64,000 bases of DNA from assembly GCF_030129945.1 (NCBI RefSeq), contig NZ_JARRAF010000015.1, forward strand, positions 57,970 through 121,969. Reading direction: 5' to 3'. Positions 20,632 to 30,128 of the stretch are shown here, piece after piece (within the stretch, counting starts at the first letter, position 1; each line of letters starts with the position of its first letter). The stretch is from Parachitinimonas caeni. Lineage in GTDB: Bacteria; Pseudomonadota; Gammaproteobacteria; Burkholderiales; Chitinimonadaceae. The notes under the pieces were generated by a model. The model did no database searches, had not been told where the DNA came from, and worked only from the letters and a program-made list of their open reading frames with translations. The position numbers were made by a program, and so were the translations under genes.

Positions 20632-22679
20632 TCGAGTCTCTAAAAAAACTATTGGGAAGAAATTCAGACATCGCGCTAGTAATACTGGTCGTCGGGGTGT
20701 TGATCGTATTATTTACACCGATTCCATCCCAGTTTCTCGATTTTTTAATTCTATGTAACATCAGCTTTGCGCTGCTGATACTGCTGCTTACTTTTTATAT
20801 GGAGAAGCCGGTTGATTTCTCTACTTTCCCAACATTATTACTGATTGCCACGCTATTTAGATTATCCCTTAACATTGCCGCAACACGTCTAATTCTTTCT
20901 GAGGGCGATGCAGGTAGAGTAATTGGCGCTGTTGGCAGCTATGTAGTTGGTGGAAATTATGTAATTGGATTTATTGTATTTTTAATACTGATTGTGGTGC
21001 AGTATGTTGTGGTAACCAATGGCGCGCAACGTGTCTCTGAGGTTGCTGCACGTTTTACGCTCGATAGCATGCCTGGGCAGCAGATGAGTATTGATGCTGA
21101 TCTGAATATGGGCTTTATTGATCAGGAGGAAGCAAAGCGACGTAGAAAAGGTTTGGAGAAGGAGGCGGCGTTTTATGGTGCAATGGATGGTGCGAGCAAG
21201 TTTGTTAAAGGAGATGCCATTGCCGGCATTGTGATAATGCTGATCAATGTCATCGGTGGATTGGTTATCGGTGTAATGCAGATGGGCATGCGCTGGGATC
21301 AAGCCCTTCAAAACTTTACTTTGCTAACTATTGGTGATGGGATTGTTACGCAAGTTCCCGCATTAGTTATTTCTGTTGGCACTGGCATTATTGTTACCCG
21401 GTCTGCGTCTGATCAGCAATTAAGCCGTGAAGTTTTGAAGCAGATTGTTTCCTTCCCCAAAACCTTGATTCTTGTTGCTCTGGCATTGATCGGGTTGCTC
21501 CTGTTGCCGGGAATTCCCGCTTTGCCCGCATTGTTCATTGCGACAGCTATGTTGTTTTTTGCATGGATGGCCAAAAAATTCTCTCAGGAGGATACTAAAG
21601 GCGAAGCAGATGAGGCGTCCGAGGGTGGTTTGGATGGTAAGGACGAATCTTATGATTTGTTGAATGTGGAGGCAATTGAAGTCAATTTGGGAGTTAATCT
21701 CGCAGGTTTGGTTGGTGATGAGCATTCCATATTTATGGAAAGAGTATCTGCATTCCGAAAGCAATATGCACTTGAATCTGGATTGGTCCTACCAAAAATT
21801 CGCTTTCGTGAATTAAGTCGGTTAGGAACTAATTCATATGAAATTAGTGTATTTGGGGTGGTGGTGGGTAGAGGCGAGATTATTCCGGATCGCATTCTCG
21901 CCATTTATGCGGGAACTAATATCAAGAAAATTAAGGGTATCGAAACTAAAGACCCTACATATGGCTTGCCTGCGTTATGGATTGAAGAGTCGGAAAGGGA
22001 GGTTGCGCGGGCGGCAAAGTATACCCTGGTGGATGCTGCCACTGTATTGATGACGCATCTCAGTGAGATATTGCGACAACAGTCTGCTGCCTTGTTAACG
22101 CGTACTGAGGCAGAGCGATTGCTGACGCAAATCAGGCAACAACAACCGGGGCTGGTTGAAGAAATTGTCCCAACGCTTTTGTCGGTTGGTGATATTCAAA
22201 AGGTATTGCAGAGCTTGTTAAAAGAGAAGGTTTCTATCAGGCACTTGCAGGCAATTTTGGAGGCGCTGGCCGATGCTTCTCGTAACAACAAAGATCCGGC
22301 ATATTTGACGGAAGTTGTTAGACAAAGGCTTGGGGCGATTATCTGTCAAGCACTAGTAACGGGTAACAATGTGCTGCAAGTGCTTACACTTGACCCAGTA
22401 ATTGAGCATCAATTCTCTCAAGGGGTTAAGTCCATGGAAGCGGGTGCAGGGCTGGCAATGGATCCAAAGCTGGCAGAGCAAGTAATGGGTCGCTTAGCAC
22501 AGCACGTCGATAAGATGATGAAAAATAATTTACTTCCAGTGTTGCTATGCTCTCCAGAGTTGCGACGACATTTTCGTACACTTTCGGAAAGAATGATGCC
22601 TCACCTGCGAGTGCTGTCCATGTCTGAGATTCCGAGCAATATTGAACTCAGATCGTTTGGCACTGTGACAATAAATTAG
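20628..22679 (+). CDS. flhA: Flagellar export gate protein FlhA
   Basis: 683 residues from a GTG at 20628 that follows a GAGGG ribosome site and overlaps the flhB stop. A longer in-frame reading from 20586 is less likely because it lies inside flhB. The N-terminal half has about eight membrane helices with the FHIPEP signature region LFRLSLNIAATRLIL. The C-terminal half is the nonameric cytoplasmic platform that docks chaperone-substrate complexes. Length and all landmarks are normal, so the export gate looks functional. Confidence 0.93.
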   Translation: MIESLKKLLGRNSDIALVILVVGVLIVLFTPIPSQFLDFLILCNISFALLILLLTFYMEKPVDFSTFPTLLLIATLFRLSLNIAATRLILSEGDAGRVIGAVGSYVVGGNYVIGFIVFLILIVVQYVVVTNGAQRVSEVAARFTLDSMPGQQMSIDADLNMGFIDQEEAKRRRKGLEKEAAFYGAMDGASKFVKGDAIAGIVIMLINVIGGLVIGVMQMGMRWDQALQNFTLLTIGDGIVTQVPALVISVGTGIIVTRSASDQQLSREVLKQIVSFPKTLILVALALIGLLLLPGIPALPALFIATAMLFFAWMAKKFSQEDTKGEADEASEGGLDGKDESYDLLNVEAIEVNLGVNLAGLVGDEHSIFMERVSAFRKQYALESGLVLPKIRFRELSRLGTNSYEISVFGVVVGRGEIIPDRILAIYAGTNIKKIKGIETKDPTYGLPALWIEESEREVARAAKYTLVDAATVLMTHLSEILRQQSAALLTRTEAERLLTQIRQQQPGLVEEIVPTLLSVGDIQKVLQSLLKEKVSIRHLQAILEALADASRNNKDPAYLTEVVRQRLGAIICQALVTGNNVLQVLTLDPVIEHQFSQGVKSMEAGAGLAMDPKLAEQVMGRLAQHVDKMMKNNLLPVLLCSPELRRHFRTLSERMMPHLRVLSMSEIPSNIELRSFGTVTIN

Positions 22680-22689
22680 GAATATATAT

Positions 22690-23415
22690 ATGGCAACTAA
22701 TGCTTTGGCAATATCTGCGCTCAGTATGCAAGCAGATGTGAAGCGTATTGAGCTGATAGGGCAGAATTTGGCAAATATTACGACCCCGGGTTATAGGCGC
22801 GTATTTACCGCTACACATTCTTTTCCAGATATCTTTAACGGAAATGTTTCGCCTGAGCGTTTCCCCTATGGCGGAATTGCGGCCGAAAAGAAGATAGATA
22901 ATCGGGTAGGGCCGATTAAATCGACTGGTAAGATACTAGATCTTGCAATTGATGGTAATTTAGGCTTCTTTGAACTAGCTGGAGCAAATGGTCCTGTATA
23001 TACGCGACGTGGGGATTTTTCTTTAGATGCCCGGGGGAGGATTGTTAGCGCTGATGGCTTTGCTCTGATGGGGGATTCAGGGGAAATTTTTTTACCGAAA
23101 GGAAAACTGGATATTGATGCGAATGGTGTTGTCAAAGTAGACAGTGTGAAAGTAGCAAAAATTAGAATAGCTGTGATAGAGGATGCCAACTCCCTGACGG
23201 AGTTGGGAAATGGTTTATATTCTGGCCTTGTCAGTCAGTCAAATAAAGAGGTAGTTGGAGTTGTGCCGGGCCACCTTGAGGGGTCGTCTGTGGTTTCAAT
23301 GACTGAGATGGTCAATATGCTGGAAACCATGCGCCACTTTGAGGCGAATCAAAAGTTGATGCAGGGCTATGATGAGGTTCTTAGTAAGGCTATTCAGAAA
23401 TTAGGCGAATTTTAA
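22690..23415 (+). CDS. flgF: Proximal rod protein FlgF
   Basis: 241 residues. The N-terminal helix with ADVKRIELIGQNLANITTPGYRR is the axial-protein signature. The C-terminal MTEMVNMLETMRHFEANQKLMQGYDEVLSKAIQKLG is the matching C-terminal helix. Rod proteins are exported through the gate and assemble in the periplasm. AGGA precedes the ATG. It is followed by flgG after 15 bases, the standard rod gene order. Confidence 0.85.
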   Translation: MATNALAISALSMQADVKRIELIGQNLANITTPGYRRVFTATHSFPDIFNGNVSPERFPYGGIAAEKKIDNRVGPIKSTGKILDLAIDGNLGFFELAGANGPVYTRRGDFSLDARGRIVSADGFALMGDSGEIFLPKGKLDIDANGVVKVDSVKVAKIRIAVIEDANSLTELGNGLYSGLVSQSNKEVVGVVPGHLEGSSVVSMTEMVNMLETMRHFEANQKLMQGYDEVLSKAIQKLGEF

Positions 23416-23430
23416 TAAAGAGGGCGAGAC

Positions 23431-24207
23431 ATGATAAACGCTATTTATATCGGCGCTAGTGGTATGAGTGCCCAACAGGCTCAAGTTGATACCATTGCAA
23501 ATAATATGGTGAATATTACTACCCCAGGCTTTAAGCGTAGTGGTGTGAATTTTCAGAATGCAATAGCGCGTGAAATGCAGGCATCAGCATTGCAAGGCCG
23601 GAGTGGTGGGGAAGGCGCATCAGGGATTGGGGTGAGTGTCGCGGGGGTCGTGAGAGACTTCGCGATTGGAGAAATTAAATCTACTGAATCACCTTATGAT
23701 TTGGCAATTAAAGGAGAAGGCTTCATTCAGTTGAGTATGCCTGATGGAACTCTGGCTTATTCGCGTGGAGGGACGCTGAAAGTAAATGAGTTGGGTCAAT
23801 TGGTTAATCGGGCTGGCTTTCCCATTTATCCAAATATTCAAATGCCTGGTGATGCTACGGGAATAAGGATAAAAAGTGATGGCAGAGTAGAGGCGTTGAT
23901 GGGCGATGGTAACGATCCCTTGGACATTGGGCAAATTGATCTTGTGTTGTTTGCCAACCCCTCTGGCTTGCAGGCAGGCGCCGATGGCATGTATCGCCCC
24001 ACTGACAAAAGCGGCGAACCCGCTCTGGCTAGAGAGGGAGACTCAAGGGCGGGTGTATTGCTACAAGGGCAGATTGAATTATCCAATGTGAAAATGATTG
24101 ATGAAATGATGAGCCTAATGCTCGCTCAGCGGGCTTATGAGATGAGTAGCAAGGTTGTGCAGACAGCAGACGAATTGATGTCGCTTAGCAATAACTTGCG
24201 TCGATAG
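23431..24207 (+). CDS. flgG: Distal rod protein FlgG
   Basis: 258 residues, normal length. N-terminal YIGASGMSAQQAQVDTIANNMVNITTPGFKR and C-terminal DEMMSLMLAQRAYEMSSKVVQTADELMSLSNNLRR are the conserved axial helices. It forms the distal rod that crosses the peptidoglycan to the outer membrane rings. The gene sits between flgF and flgA. Confidence 0.92.
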   Translation: MINAIYIGASGMSAQQAQVDTIANNMVNITTPGFKRSGVNFQNAIAREMQASALQGRSGGEGASGIGVSVAGVVRDFAIGEIKSTESPYDLAIKGEGFIQLSMPDGTLAYSRGGTLKVNELGQLVNRAGFPIYPNIQMPGDATGIRIKSDGRVEALMGDGNDPLDIGQIDLVLFANPSGLQAGADGMYRPTDKSGEPALAREGDSRAGVLLQGQIELSNVKMIDEMMSLMLAQRAYEMSSKVVQTADELMSLSNNLRR

Positions 24208-24225
24208 TTAATAAATCATGACTAA

Positions 24226-25209
24226 ATGCGAACCCGTAGGTTTTTGATATTTTTTTCTCAGAGCGTAATTGCTTGGCTATTTATAAGCGGTTTTGCTTTT
24301 GCATTGGATATTTCTTTGCGAGAGCATGTGTCCCTGAATGGCAATGTATTACGATTCTTGGATGTGGTGACTAACCCAGAGAGCTTCCTGACCTCAAAAG
24401 TCGGATTGCGGGATCTTGTATTGATTAATGGATTGAAACCACGGCAAAGAGTCTATATTGCGCGTCAATCCTTGGCCGATGTTTTACGCAGAGCAGGCTT
24501 TGTGGGTGCGGAAAAGATTGTTTGGCAGGGTGCTGAGCAGGTTGTTGTTGATGGGGAGGTAGGGCAGGAGATTACAGAAAATTATTTGGCGGGAGCTGCT
24601 GAAAAACATCTGATACAACATCTGAAAATGCAAGGATATCCGGAAGCTGATGTTCGATATATTCCGCCAACAACGGCAACGCAATTGATCGTTGCCAGCG
24701 GAGAGGTAAAAGTTACTCCAAGGCCATTGCCGATTGCCACGGTGATTCGTAGTAAAATGACCATTTATGTTGATATTTTTGTAAACGGGCAGTTTGCAAT
24801 TGGCAGGGAGTTGTTGTTTGGCGTTGCTAACTATACGCCGGTTGCCTTGGCAAATAATGATCTGCCGCATGGACAGGTAATTGCCTGCAGTGATGTTGAA
24901 TGGAAAATGTTGGATATATTCTCGTTAGCAGAAAAAAGCTTGGACCCATGTCGCCAGAGGGTTATTGCGCGAGAAAATATTCGATCTGGGAGTTGGATCT
25001 CTGAGCGCAGAGCGAAAGTGCTCTCAGAGGTCGAGAAGGGAAGCCCAGTAATTTTGCGATTTTCAACAAACGGCGTCACGGTCGAGAAAATGAGTACTGC
25101 ATTGGCAAGTGCCAATAAAGGGCAGCTAGTATTGGTGCAGCCCGTTGGTGGTAACGCAACTTTAAAAGCGCGAGTAATTGATAGAGGTATAGCTGAACTT
25201 GTTCAGTAA
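24226..25209 (+). CDS. flgA: P-ring assembly chaperone FlgA
   Basis: 327 residues with an N-terminal signal segment (LIFFSQSVIAWLFISGFAFALD). The C-terminal 130 residues hold an SAF-like domain (PHGQVIACSDVEWK, ARENIRSGSWISERRAKV) and end in LKARVIDRGIAELVQ, as in FlgA. FlgA helps FlgI form the P ring in the periplasm. It is longer than the roughly 220-residue enterobacterial protein because of an enlarged N-terminal part. Placed directly before flgH and flgI. Confidence 0.85.
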   Translation: MRTRRFLIFFSQSVIAWLFISGFAFALDISLREHVSLNGNVLRFLDVVTNPESFLTSKVGLRDLVLINGLKPRQRVYIARQSLADVLRRAGFVGAEKIVWQGAEQVVVDGEVGQEITENYLAGAAEKHLIQHLKMQGYPEADVRYIPPTTATQLIVASGEVKVTPRPLPIATVIRSKMTIYVDIFVNGQFAIGRELLFGVANYTPVALANNDLPHGQVIACSDVEWKMLDIFSLAEKSLDPCRQRVIARENIRSGSWISERRAKVLSEVEKGSPVILRFSTNGVTVEKMSTALASANKGQLVLVQPVGGNATLKARVIDRGIAELVQ

Positions 25210-25214
25210 CAAAA

Positions 25215-25790
25215 ATGAGAAAATATTCATTATTTCTTCTATGTGCATATGTGCTGACAAATGGTGCAGTGCATAGTCAAAGCTTATATAGCGAGAGTAC
25301 ATTCAGATCGCTTGTGGCTGATCGACGCGCCATACATCCTGGTGATTTGCTAACGGTTCAGATATTGGAAAATGCCGTGGCGAGTAGCTCTGCGGACACC
25401 GAATTGCAGCGGAAAAACGGTATCGGTGGTGATGCCGGTAGTATTGGCGGTCGACGCTATGGCGTTGATATTCATGCAAAGAACGATTTTGATGGTCAGG
25501 GGCGTACCCAGCGTACGGGCCGTTTGGTGGCGCAAATCACTGTTGTGGTGAACACAGTGACGACATCTGGTGACCTTCTTGTGGCCGGCAGGCAGATGTT
25601 GGAAATCAATGATGAAAAGCAAGAAATCTATCTAGAGGGCCGCGTGCGGCCGCAGGATGTTAACGAAAACAATGTAGTGCTCTCTTCCCGACTTGCGGAT
25701 GCCAAGATTTCGTACAAAGGCGATGGTGAGATGGCAGATCGCCAAAGACCGAGCTGGTGGAGCAAATTGCTGACGTGGTTGGGGCTATGA
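25215..25790 (+). CDS. flgH: L-ring protein FlgH
   Basis: 191 residues, short for FlgH (about 230 in enterics). Conserved stretches are SLVADRRAIHPGDLLTVQI and the C-terminal GRVRPQDVNENNVVLSSRLADAKISYKGDGE. FlgH builds the outer-membrane L ring. The N-terminus is a signal peptide ending near AVHS. There is no lipobox cysteine at the cleavage point, although FlgH is normally a lipoprotein; the only early Cys lies inside the hydrophobic core. flgI overlaps its stop codon. Confidence 0.88.
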   Translation: MRKYSLFLLCAYVLTNGAVHSQSLYSESTFRSLVADRRAIHPGDLLTVQILENAVASSSADTELQRKNGIGGDAGSIGGRRYGVDIHAKNDFDGQGRTQRTGRLVAQITVVVNTVTTSGDLLVAGRQMLEINDEKQEIYLEGRVRPQDVNENNVVLSSRLADAKISYKGDGEMADRQRPSWWSKLLTWLGL

Positions 25791-26926
25791 TGAGATATCT
25801 AAAGGGAAGATCCGCGTTGGTCGGGCTGCTGTTTTGTTTTGTGTCCTTCTTATCGATGGGCCAAGCTGCGGCAGAGGCTATCCGATTAAAAGACTTGGGG
25901 CGCTTCTCGGGATGGCGCGAGAATGCACTAGTAGGTTATGGGCTTGTCACTGGCCTTGCTGGCACGGGAGATTCGCTGACCAATAAGGCTACGCGGCAAT
26001 CTATTTCCAACATGCTTTCGCAATTTGGATTGACCCTTACACCTGATCAGATAGCTAGTCGTAACGTGGCAGCAGTCATGGTGAATGCCAATTTATCGCC
26101 ATTTGCCCGTGTGGGAGACGGATTGGATATCACTGTCACATCGATTGGTGATGCGCGTAGTTTGGTTGGAGGGGCTTTGATGGTAACCCCGCTCAAAGGC
26201 CCTGATGGAAAGATTTATGCTTTGGCACAGGGGGCACTCTCCGTTGGCGGATATAAATATGACGCAGCTGGCAATGTGGTTCAGAAGAATCATCCTACTG
26301 TCGGCTCTGTCCCTAACGGAGCAACGGTCGAAGTGAGTTTGCGATCAGAAAACCTCAATCGGGATGGTAATTTGACGTTTCTCCTGACGAGCGCTGATTA
26401 CACCACGGTGTCTCGTGTGGCTAATGCTATTAACGCAAATTTATGCCGTGGCTGTGCCAAGGCGGAAGATGCTGCGAGTGTTGAAATCAATATCCCCAAT
26501 GATCAGAAGCATAAGCTGATCGATTTTATGACACGTATTGAAAATCTACAGGTAGAACCTGATAGGCGTGCACGCGTCGTGGTAAATGAGCGAACCGGGA
26601 CGATTGTTGCCGGGGGGGATGTAAAGATTGATAAGGTGGCTATTTCCCAAGGAGATTTGCGCGTCACGATTTCGACCGAAAATACGGCTTCACAACCAAT
26701 ATTGGTAAGTCAGACCGGTGAGGGTGTGCGGACTGCTATTGTTTCGAATACTCGTGTCGATGTATCTGAGTTGAATGAATCAGGATTTGTCGCGGCTAAC
26801 AATAACACGGTTGCGGATTTGGTTCAGTCACTAACAAAAATCAAGACCAGTACAAGAGATATTATTTCGGTTCTCAGGGCGATTAAAGCTGCTGGGGCAT
26901 TGCACGCCGAATTGATTATTCAATAA
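25787..26926 (+). CDS. flgI: P-ring protein FlgI
   Basis: 379 residues from the ATG at 25787, which overlaps the flgH stop (ATGA); an in-frame upstream codon inside flgH is less likely. A signal peptide ends around AAAEA. Conserved FlgI text includes IRLKDLGRFSGWRENALVGYGLVTGLAGTGDS and the terminal ALHAELIIQ. The protein forms the periplasmic P ring around the rod. Length is normal. Confidence 0.92.
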   Translation: MMRYLKGRSALVGLLFCFVSFLSMGQAAAEAIRLKDLGRFSGWRENALVGYGLVTGLAGTGDSLTNKATRQSISNMLSQFGLTLTPDQIASRNVAAVMVNANLSPFARVGDGLDITVTSIGDARSLVGGALMVTPLKGPDGKIYALAQGALSVGGYKYDAAGNVVQKNHPTVGSVPNGATVEVSLRSENLNRDGNLTFLLTSADYTTVSRVANAINANLCRGCAKAEDAASVEINIPNDQKHKLIDFMTRIENLQVEPDRRARVVVNERTGTIVAGGDVKIDKVAISQGDLRVTISTENTASQPILVSQTGEGVRTAIVSNTRVDVSELNESGFVAANNNTVADLVQSLTKIKTSTRDIISVLRAIKAAGALHAELIIQ

Positions 26927-26929
26927 TTC

Positions 26930-27328
26930 ATGATTGGTATTTACATGATAGATAAAGTCGAAGCTGCCTCTGTAGGATTAGTGAAAATGGCCCTGGATGT
27001 GGCTAGTCTGCGTCAACAGGTTATTGCGAATAATATTGCTAATTCAACTACCCCTGGTTTCCAGCGATCAAAAGTTGTTTTTGAGGATCTGTTGGGGGCT
27101 GCGCAGCAACAATTGAACACAGGAAAACTGGTTGATATGAATATGTTATTGCCTGTGCAACCTATGTTGGTCAATGCAGGCAATTCGTCTCTAGGGAATA
27201 GTGGCGCTGATCTGGATATGCAGGTGGCTGACGTTGCACAGAATGCTGTGCAATACCAAGCTTTGTTGAAGGCACTTAACAAGCATATGTCCATTTTGAG
27301 CGTAGCAATTAACGAGGGTAAACGTTAA
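26930..27328 (+). CDS. flgB: Proximal rod protein FlgB
   Basis: 132 residues. The axial motif LRQQVIANNIANSTTPGFQRSKVVFEDLL and the C-terminal AQNAVQYQALLKALNKHMSILSVAINEGKR identify FlgB. No clear ribosome site precedes the ATG; an internal ATG at 26945 is possible. The stop overlaps the flgC start (TAATG). Confidence 0.88.
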   Translation: MIGIYMIDKVEAASVGLVKMALDVASLRQQVIANNIANSTTPGFQRSKVVFEDLLGAAQQQLNTGKLVDMNMLLPVQPMLVNAGNSSLGNSGADLDMQVADVAQNAVQYQALLKALNKHMSILSVAINEGKR

Positions 27329-27759
27329 TGGACTATCGGAGTGCTTTTGCGATCAGCGCTGTAGGCATGGGGCTTGAGAAGTTGCGATTGGATGTGACGG
27401 CGCAAAATCTTGCAAACATGAATGTGTCGGCCCCATCAAATGGCAAATTATATAAGCCGCTTAGATTGCAGGTATCTACAGGTGTTTCGAGTTTTTCAGG
27501 TGAGTTCGAGCAAGCTAGTAGCTTGGCTGAAAAAATGCTCAAGTCAGTGAAGTTGGAGGAAATTGATGTAAGCCCCCGAATGGTATATGAGCCTGGGCAC
27601 CCAGATGCCAATGAATCGGGTTATGTGGCTTTGCCAGGCGTTAACCACCTATCGGAAATGGTTAATTTATCGACAGCCTTGCGTGCCTATGAAGCAAATG
27701 TTGTGGCGATGAATGCGGCTAAAACAATGGCCATTAAAGCGCTGGAGTTGGGGAATTAA
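27328..27759 (+). CDS. flgC: Proximal rod protein FlgC
   Basis: 143 residues, normal length. ISAVGMGLEKLRLDVTAQNLANMNVSAP matches the N-terminal axial helix, with an unusual NVSAPSNG where most axial proteins have TPGF-like text. VYEPGHPDANESGYVALPGVNHLSEMVNLSTALRAYEANV is diagnostic for FlgC. Translationally coupled to flgB. Confidence 0.9.
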   Translation: MDYRSAFAISAVGMGLEKLRLDVTAQNLANMNVSAPSNGKLYKPLRLQVSTGVSSFSGEFEQASSLAEKMLKSVKLEEIDVSPRMVYEPGHPDANESGYVALPGVNHLSEMVNLSTALRAYEANVVAMNAAKTMAIKALELGN

Positions 27760-27760
27760 T

Positions 27761-28066
27761 ATGAATATCGAATCTATTGCTGCTATTCGTCCAGTGAGTA
27801 CGGTCGGCCCGCAAATCCTTGGTAACCAAACTGGTGCAAGCCCTAAGACCAATTTTGGTGACTGGTTTGAGTCTCAGTTAAGCAGCGTTAATGCGCAGCT
27901 GATCAATGCCGACGTGAATATGCAGAAATTGGCAACTGGCCAAGCAACCAACCTGCATGAAGTGATGATTAGCATGGAAGAGGCCAAACTCTCTTTGCAG
28001 ATGATGGTTCAGGTAAGAAATCACTTACTTGAAGCATATCAAGACATTATGCGCATGCAGATCTAG
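27761..28066 (+). CDS. fliE: MS-ring/rod adaptor FliE
   Basis: 101 residues from the ATG at 27761, one base after the flgC stop, with GGGGA just upstream. An upstream in-frame codon inside flgC is rejected. The C-terminal half (NADVNMQKLATGQATNLHEVMISMEEAKLSLQMMVQVRNHLLEAYQDIMRMQI) is the conserved FliE helix pair that joins the MS ring to the rod. Confidence 0.9.
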   Translation: MNIESIAAIRPVSTVGPQILGNQTGASPKTNFGDWFESQLSSVNAQLINADVNMQKLATGQATNLHEVMISMEEAKLSLQMMVQVRNHLLEAYQDIMRMQI

Positions 28067-28077
28067 AGGTGCGCAAG

Positions 28078-29586
28078 GTGTCTATATTTTCTCAGATGTG
28101 GGGGCGGTTTGATCTGCGAGCCAAGATCGGTTTTGTATTGGGTCTTGTTGGCATCCTGATCGTGACCATTGCTTTGGCGTTTTGGGCCTTGCGGCCGGAT
28201 TATCGGACTCTGTTTTCAGGATTGGCAGCTCAAGACTCGGCGGCGATGGTCGCAGAGCTCGATAAGATGAAAGTGCCATACCAAATTTCAGACGATGGTG
28301 AAAGCATTCTGGTTGCAGCCGATGCTGTTCATAAAACGCGGATGAAAATCCTGGCAAAGGATATTCCTTTACACGGAACGGTTGGTTTCGAACTATTTAA
28401 TAATTCCGATTTCGGAATGACGGAGTTTGCCCAAAAGGTAAATTACCAGCGAGCAATGCAAGGTGAGCTTACCCGCACCATCCTCGCGATAGACGATGTG
28501 AGCGCTGCCAGAGTGCACCTGGCAATTGGTGAAAATGGACTGTTGAAGAGACAGGCTGCTCAATCCAAAGCTTCCGTTACCCTCACGTTGAAGCCTGGGC
28601 GTGTTTTGTCAGGAGAACAGGTTCGAGGTATTCAACGCTTGGTTTCTGCCTCCGTTCCAGAGGTTAAGTACGAAGATGTAACCGTGCTGGATCAGCATGG
28701 TGTTGCGCTGACACGCCAGGGCGCTATTGATCCAGAGCTCGACAGGGCAACGACTCGTTTCGATATGAAGCGCAATGCCGAAGAGTATCTGACAAAGAAG
28801 GTTCTTGAAGTTGTCGAGCGTACTTATGGCAAGGAGCAAGCTGTCGCGACCGTCAGCGTCGACATCAACCACGACAAGGTGGAAGTGACGACCGAGGATG
28901 TTCTGCCAAGTGGCAGTAAAAACGGCGCATCAGGGGTGCTGGTGAAGGAGCGGCGTACCTCCAGGGAAACTTCTGTGCCGAGTGCGGACAAACCTGCTGA
29001 AGGTGGAGTTAATACCGTTTCAAGTGAAAGTGAGTATCAGGTAGGTCGGCGGGTTGAGCAGGTCGTTAGTGCTCCCGGTGCCATTTCGCGTTTGACTGTA
29101 GCGGTGGTGGTTAAAGCTCCTTTGGATGAGAACCAGTTGGCTAAGCTCAAGGATCTGGTGACTGGTGCGGTCGGAATAGATGGTGAGCGCGGAGATACCT
29201 TGTCGGTTCTGACTCTTGCACAGTTGCAGTCACCTTCATCAGTCAACAATGGGGTTGGCTCAGCTGCTCATGACGGGGGCGCAAGAGATGGTGCGGCAAA
29301 TGGCAAGAAAGTTGAGGAAGTAGCGATTAGTGTTCCGGTTCCGACAACTACTGCCAAGGAGACTTCTAGAATTGGTGGAAGTGCAGCAATTTTTCTATGG
29401 CTTGGCGGGGCATTGTTGGTGATTTGCATGGTTTTGTTGCTGACACGGAGTCGCAGCCCCGCAGATTTTTCTGGGTCGGCTCAGTCGTTGGATGATACAC
29501 AACGCAGTGTAGTGCTGCGGCAAGTTCAGGATTGGCTGGAAGCCAAACCGACACCTGATGCGGATGCAGTGGGAGGTCGGCAGTGA
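28078..29586 (+). CDS. fliF: MS-ring protein FliF
   Basis: 502 residues if it begins at the GTG at 28078, which has AGAGG eight bases upstream; a GTG at 28069 overlaps that site. An N-terminal membrane helix (about 20-40) is followed by ring-building motifs: YRTLFSGLAAQDSAAMVAELDKMKVPYQ, VNYQRAMQGELTRTILAIDDVSAARVHLAIGE, and SASVPEVKYEDVTVLDQHG. A second membrane helix lies at about 440-460 (AAIFLWLGGALLVICMVLLL). The tail after it is about 40 residues; in flagella this tail binds FliG. Confidence 0.92.
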   Translation: MSIFSQMWGRFDLRAKIGFVLGLVGILIVTIALAFWALRPDYRTLFSGLAAQDSAAMVAELDKMKVPYQISDDGESILVAADAVHKTRMKILAKDIPLHGTVGFELFNNSDFGMTEFAQKVNYQRAMQGELTRTILAIDDVSAARVHLAIGENGLLKRQAAQSKASVTLTLKPGRVLSGEQVRGIQRLVSASVPEVKYEDVTVLDQHGVALTRQGAIDPELDRATTRFDMKRNAEEYLTKKVLEVVERTYGKEQAVATVSVDINHDKVEVTTEDVLPSGSKNGASGVLVKERRTSRETSVPSADKPAEGGVNTVSSESEYQVGRRVEQVVSAPGAISRLTVAVVVKAPLDENQLAKLKDLVTGAVGIDGERGDTLSVLTLAQLQSPSSVNNGVGSAAHDGGARDGAANGKKVEEVAISVPVPTTTAKETSRIGGSAAIFLWLGGALLVICMVLLLTRSRSPADFSGSAQSLDDTQRSVVLRQVQDWLEAKPTPDADAVGGRQ

Positions 29587-30128
29587 GCGATACCAGGCAA
29601 GCAGCGCTGACATTGCATGCCTTGAGCGCTCAGGACCGAGATTGGGTGCTTTCCCGGTTGACGGATGAACAGCGGAGCGAGTTGACGGGGTACCTTGATG
29701 AATTGGTGTCTTTGGGTATTCCTAGAGACTCGGGCTTGATTCAAGCCGCTATGGCGAACGTTCCCCCGGTTCAATCTGCATTGCAGGGACTGCCGGCACG
29801 GGGGCTTTTAGCCAAGGCGAGTGGAGCGACCATGTATGCGGTGCTAGAGGAAGAGCCTGCATGGCTGATGGCTCAGGTTCTAAAAGCAGGCCCTTGGTCA
29901 TGGCAGGCTGATTTTATGAGCAGGCTGCCCGAGTCCCGTCGCCGTGCTTTGGCTCAGTCGCTGATCGAAGCGTCCGCAATCGGTGAGAAGGTTGTCGATG
30001 CGATGCTAAACAAGCTAGCGCTTCGGCTCACCAGTCTGCCTAACGTGGTGACTGCAAACCCCAACGGCGCGCCGAATCATGACAAGGCGACGGGGTGGGT
30101 GACATGGATACGTAAATGGATCCCATAA
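29583..30128 (+). CDS. Reduced FliG-like rotor protein (divergent)
   Basis: 181 residues, GTG start overlapping the fliF stop. It occupies the fliG position between fliF and fliH but is little more than half the usual FliG length (about 330). MYAVLEEEPAWLMAQVL followed by FMSRLPESRRRALAQSL resembles the FliG repeat with EHPQ-type text and PEELR. I cannot find the C-terminal torque helix with alternating charged residues that meets the stator. If it is a FliG, it may connect the MS ring to the C ring without generating torque. An alternative is a SctK-like sorting-platform protein. Identity rests mainly on position and one weak motif. Confidence 0.5.
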   Translation: MSDTRQAALTLHALSAQDRDWVLSRLTDEQRSELTGYLDELVSLGIPRDSGLIQAAMANVPPVQSALQGLPARGLLAKASGATMYAVLEEEPAWLMAQVLKAGPWSWQADFMSRLPESRRRALAQSLIEASAIGEKVVDAMLNKLALRLTSLPNVVTANPNGAPNHDKATGWVTWIRKWIP

